A stretch of DNA of 7,491 nucleotides from Acidobacteriota bacterium. Its GTDB lineage: Bacteria > Acidobacteriota > Terriglobia > Acidiferrales > UBA7541. The notes under the pieces were generated by a model. It saw only the letters and a list, made by a program, of their open reading frames with translations. It searched no databases and was not told the DNA's origin. Both the position numbers and the translations under genes were made by a program. The stretch is from positions 3,354 to 10,844 of the forward strand of contig PKUY01000062.1 in assembly GCA_003131705.1 (NCBI GenBank). Reading direction: 5' to 3'. Positions 6,155 through 7,491 of the stretch are shown here, in pieces; positions within the stretch are counted from its first letter, which is position 1; the number at the start of each line of letters is the position of its first letter.

Positions 6155-6188
6155 ATAGTACCCAATGACAGAAGATTTCAACAATCTT
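6155..6188 (-). promoter_or_regulatory. Candidate promoter/operator of the M20 peptidase gene
   Basis: The 197-bp divergent spacer (6068-6264) must hold promoters for both flanking genes. On the minus strand TTGAAA (6181-6176) and TACTAT (6160-6155) form a -35/-10-like pair, but at a short 15-bp spacing. The -35 lies within an A/T-rich inverted repeat, AAGATT (6172-6177) and AATCTT (6183-6188), which could bind a regulator. For the plus strand, TAGAAT at 6145-6150 is a good -10 with no recognisable -35. All of this is weak pattern matching. Confidence 0.28.
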
Positions 6189-6264
6189 TTGCGAACTGAT
6201 TCTTTGGGCACGGGGCCCCATCCCGCGATTGACTCGGCGGCCGCATTGCCCGATAGTGGTCGCG

Positions 6265-6624
6265 ATGCCAGAAACGCAAGCTACCGAGCGGCGCAGCTCC
6301 CGCGTTTTCACCCGCATCCCCGTGCAGGTAAGAGGGAAGAACGTCGACGGGCTGAAATTTCGCGCGAAGAGCCAGACCATAGTGATCAACGCGCACGGCG
6401 GCCTGCTCTATCTTGACCAACTACTCGTGATCGGCGCCGAACTCGTCCTCATCAATCCCGCGACCGAGGAAGAGCAAGAGTGCCGCGTGGTCTATCTGGG
6501 TGATGTATCGGAAAAGGGCACGCGCGTCGGCGTCGAGTTTCTTTCGCCCAGCCCGCATTTCTGGGGCGTTGAGTTCGCGCAGCAGGATTGGCTCACGGGC
6601 GCTCCCCCGACTTCTCCAAACTAG
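6265..6624 (+). CDS. Short PilZ-like domain protein with altered binding motif
   Basis: A 119-residue soluble protein that reads as a single PilZ-type beta-barrel. An arginine-rich start 'ERRSSRVFTRIPVQVRG' contains an R-x3-R (Arg9/Arg13). Strands follow through 'QTIVINAHGGLLYL' (38-50), 'ECRVVYLGD' (72-80) and 'RVGVEFLSP' (87-95). PilZ domains usually bind cyclic di-GMP through RxxxR and D/NxSxxG. Here the second motif reads I41-N-A43-H-G-G46, lacking the acidic/Asn and Ser residues at their positions, so binding is doubtful. A short Pro-rich tail follows ('GAPPTSPN'). I chose the ATG at 6265; an in-frame TTG at 6229 would add 12 residues that match nothing known. Neither start has a clear Shine-Dalgarno. 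The gene is divergent from the peptidase, and no flagellar or diguanylate cyclase gene is nearby. The fold call is fair, the function unknown. Confidence 0.75.
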   Translation: MPETQATERRSSRVFTRIPVQVRGKNVDGLKFRAKSQTIVINAHGGLLYLDQLLVIGAELVLINPATEEEQECRVVYLGDVSEKGTRVGVEFLSPSPHFWGVEFAQQDWLTGAPPTSPN

Positions 6625-6644
6625 CCAGTATTTTCCGCAGTATT

Positions 6645-6660
6645 GCGAGAGCTCGTTTTT
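6645..6660 (+). terminator. Weak intrinsic terminator candidate after the PilZ-like gene
   Basis: GCGA (6645-6648) can pair with TCGT (6653-6656) using one G.T pair, around GAGC, followed by a T-run at 6656-6660. It begins 20 bp past the stop codon. The stem is very short, so it is weak at best. Confidence 0.3.
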
Positions 6661-6669
6661 CCCTTTCCG

Positions 6670-6771
6670 AATCGTGCAACTCCCTGCAGCGTCTAAGGTC
6701 TGCGAGCGATCGTTCTGTCGAAAGCACTCCGTGGCCGCGGCCCCCGCTCCTATCCCAAGTTTTGCACGATT
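6670..6771. repeat. 10-bp inverted repeat in the spacer before the esterase gene
   Basis: AATCGTGCAA (6670-6679) is perfectly matched by TTGCACGATT (6762-6771), with 82 bp between the arms. The interior includes the palindrome GGCCGCGGCC and other short complements. The 259-bp spacer 6625-6883 shows no convincing coding frame. Candidate explanations are the closing stem of a small RNA, a pair of regulator sites for the esterase gene, or chance. Confidence 0.35.
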
Positions 6772-6883
6772 GGTTTGATGTCTTTCTATTTGCAGTTAGA
6801 CGAATCTCGATGTACTTTCGCGTTCGCCGTCGGGCCAGGATGTGGGCCTACGCAAGGTGCAGTATGAGGCGGGAGACCAAATC

Positions 6884-7491
6884 ATGATTCACGTCAAGAA
6901 TGCAGCAATGATTTTCGTCCTGGCTTGTCCGGCCCTGGCAGCTATCTCTCCGGCGTACGGCCAGGGCTCGAATGGCGCGGGCAGCGGAATCGCGCCGACG
7001 GGGAAATGCGCCGACCTCGTTAACCTCCAGATCGCCGGATCGGGAATGACGATTACGAAGGCGGAAGCAATCCCCGCGGCGGCTCCGGGAACAACGCGCC
7101 CCTCTGCCATTTCTCCCGCCACAATTTCGGTCGCCGTGCCGTCGTATTGCCGCGCCGACGGAGTAATTGATCCGCGTGTCGGCCTAGACGGAAAGTCCTA
7201 CGCAACCGGCTTTGCGATCGCGCTGCCGAACAACTGGAATGGACGGTTTCTATTTCAGGGCGGCGGAGGATTGAACGGCTCGGTCAACCCACCTTTCGGA
7301 GCGCAGGCCGCCGGCGAGATACCAGGCCTCGCGCGCGGATTCGCCGTCGTCTCCACCGACACCGGCCACAAGTCCGCTGTGTTCGATTCGTCTTTCATGA
7401 AGGATCAGCTCGCGAGTCTCGATTTCGCCTACGTTGCCGTCGGCAACGTCGCCGTGCTCGCCAAGCAGATCATCGCGCAGTATTACGGCCA
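6884..7491 (+). CDS. Secreted tannase/feruloyl-esterase-family hydrolase, 3' end beyond window
   Basis: The first 202 residues of a protein matching the N-terminal part of the tannase/feruloyl esterase family, serine hydrolases that cleave esters of plant phenolics such as gallate or ferulate. Residues 1-26 form a signal peptide (Lys5, hydrophobic core, 'SPAYGQ' as likely cleavage site), so the enzyme is exported. Family marks are 'CADL' at 42-45, 'LPNNWNGRFLFQGGGGLNG' (114-132), 'GFAVVSTDTGH' (152-162), then 'DFAYVAVGNVAVLAKQII' and 'QYYG' at the edge. In the family the nucleophile motif CSxGGR comes shortly after this point, so it lies outside the window. The ATG at 6884 has GGGAG 8 nt upstream; ATG 6908 would cut the signal peptide. 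Cys15 in 'VLACPA' is a poor lipobox. The true substrate cannot be told. Confidence 0.85.
   Translation, partial: MIHVKNAAMIFVLACPALAAISPAYGQGSNGAGSGIAPTGKCADLVNLQIAGSGMTITKAEAIPAAAPGTTRPSAISPATISVAVPSYCRADGVIDPRVGLDGKSYATGFAIALPNNWNGRFLFQGGGGLNGSVNPPFGAQAAGEIPGLARGFAVVSTDTGHKSAVFDSSFMKDQLASLDFAYVAVGNVAVLAKQIIAQYYG

Noticed and set aside
6229..6264. TTG start for the PilZ-like protein, adding 12 residues
   Set aside because: There is no ribosome site and the added residues do not resemble the family; the ATG at 6265 is simpler. Not fully excluded.
6762..6790. Promoter TTGCAC/TCTATT for the esterase gene
   Set aside because: The hexamers match poorly, and the -35 coincides with the inverted-repeat arm; not enough to call.
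1..7491. CRISPR array, tRNA/rRNA genes, IS elements or phage genes
   Set aside because: No regularly spaced repeats, RNA gene signatures, transposase or phage motifs, or flanking target duplications were seen on either strand.

Overview
The window looks like ordinary chromosomal DNA from a moderately GC-rich, soil-type bacterium. An Acidobacteriota (Terriglobia-like) origin is my best guess. It rests on the style of three proteins: a HU protein with a lengthened helix 1-2 loop, a short PilZ-like protein carrying 'NAHGG', and a secreted tannase/feruloyl-esterase-family protein. I could not run any search. No phage, IS, CRISPR, tRNA or rRNA is visible, and every complete gene is intact.

Layout. 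A POT/PTR2-type MFS transporter (108-1415, +) ends on a CTAG that also supplies the stop of a convergent minus-strand cluster. Read from right to left, that cluster is nicotinate phosphoribosyltransferase (pncB-type, 3941-2589), nicotinamidase/isochorismatase-fold hydrolase (pncA-type, 2562-1909) and a small TPR protein (1894-1412). Gaps are only 26 and 14 bp, so this looks like one operon. The two enzymes make a nicotinamide -> nicotinate -> nicotinate mononucleotide NAD salvage route. Upstream of pncB is a gap of about 300 bp. Its far half holds two tandem terminators belonging to the next gene. Its near half is a pncB leader that can fold into a compact three-way junction followed by a hairpin over the start codon.

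Next, also on the minus strand, is a monocistronic HU-family DNA-binding protein gene (4543-4241). It has a readable sigma-70-like promoter, a strong but distant Shine-Dalgarno and a 5'-UTR hairpin. A clear intrinsic terminator separates it from an M20-family dipeptidase/metallopeptidase gene (6067-4703), which contains a G8 homopolymer in its coding strand. The peptidase is divergent from a PilZ-like protein gene (6265-6624, +). Their shared 197-bp spacer holds two short inverted repeats.

After a 259-bp non-coding stretch with a 10-bp inverted repeat, the window ends inside a secreted tannase/feruloyl-esterase-family gene (6884 to the edge, +).

The POT transporter and the M20 dipeptidase would suit peptide uptake and breakdown, but they are not adjacent and nothing ties their expression together. 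I see no convincing new multi-gene system. The most interesting unexplained signal is the possible structured leader of pncB.
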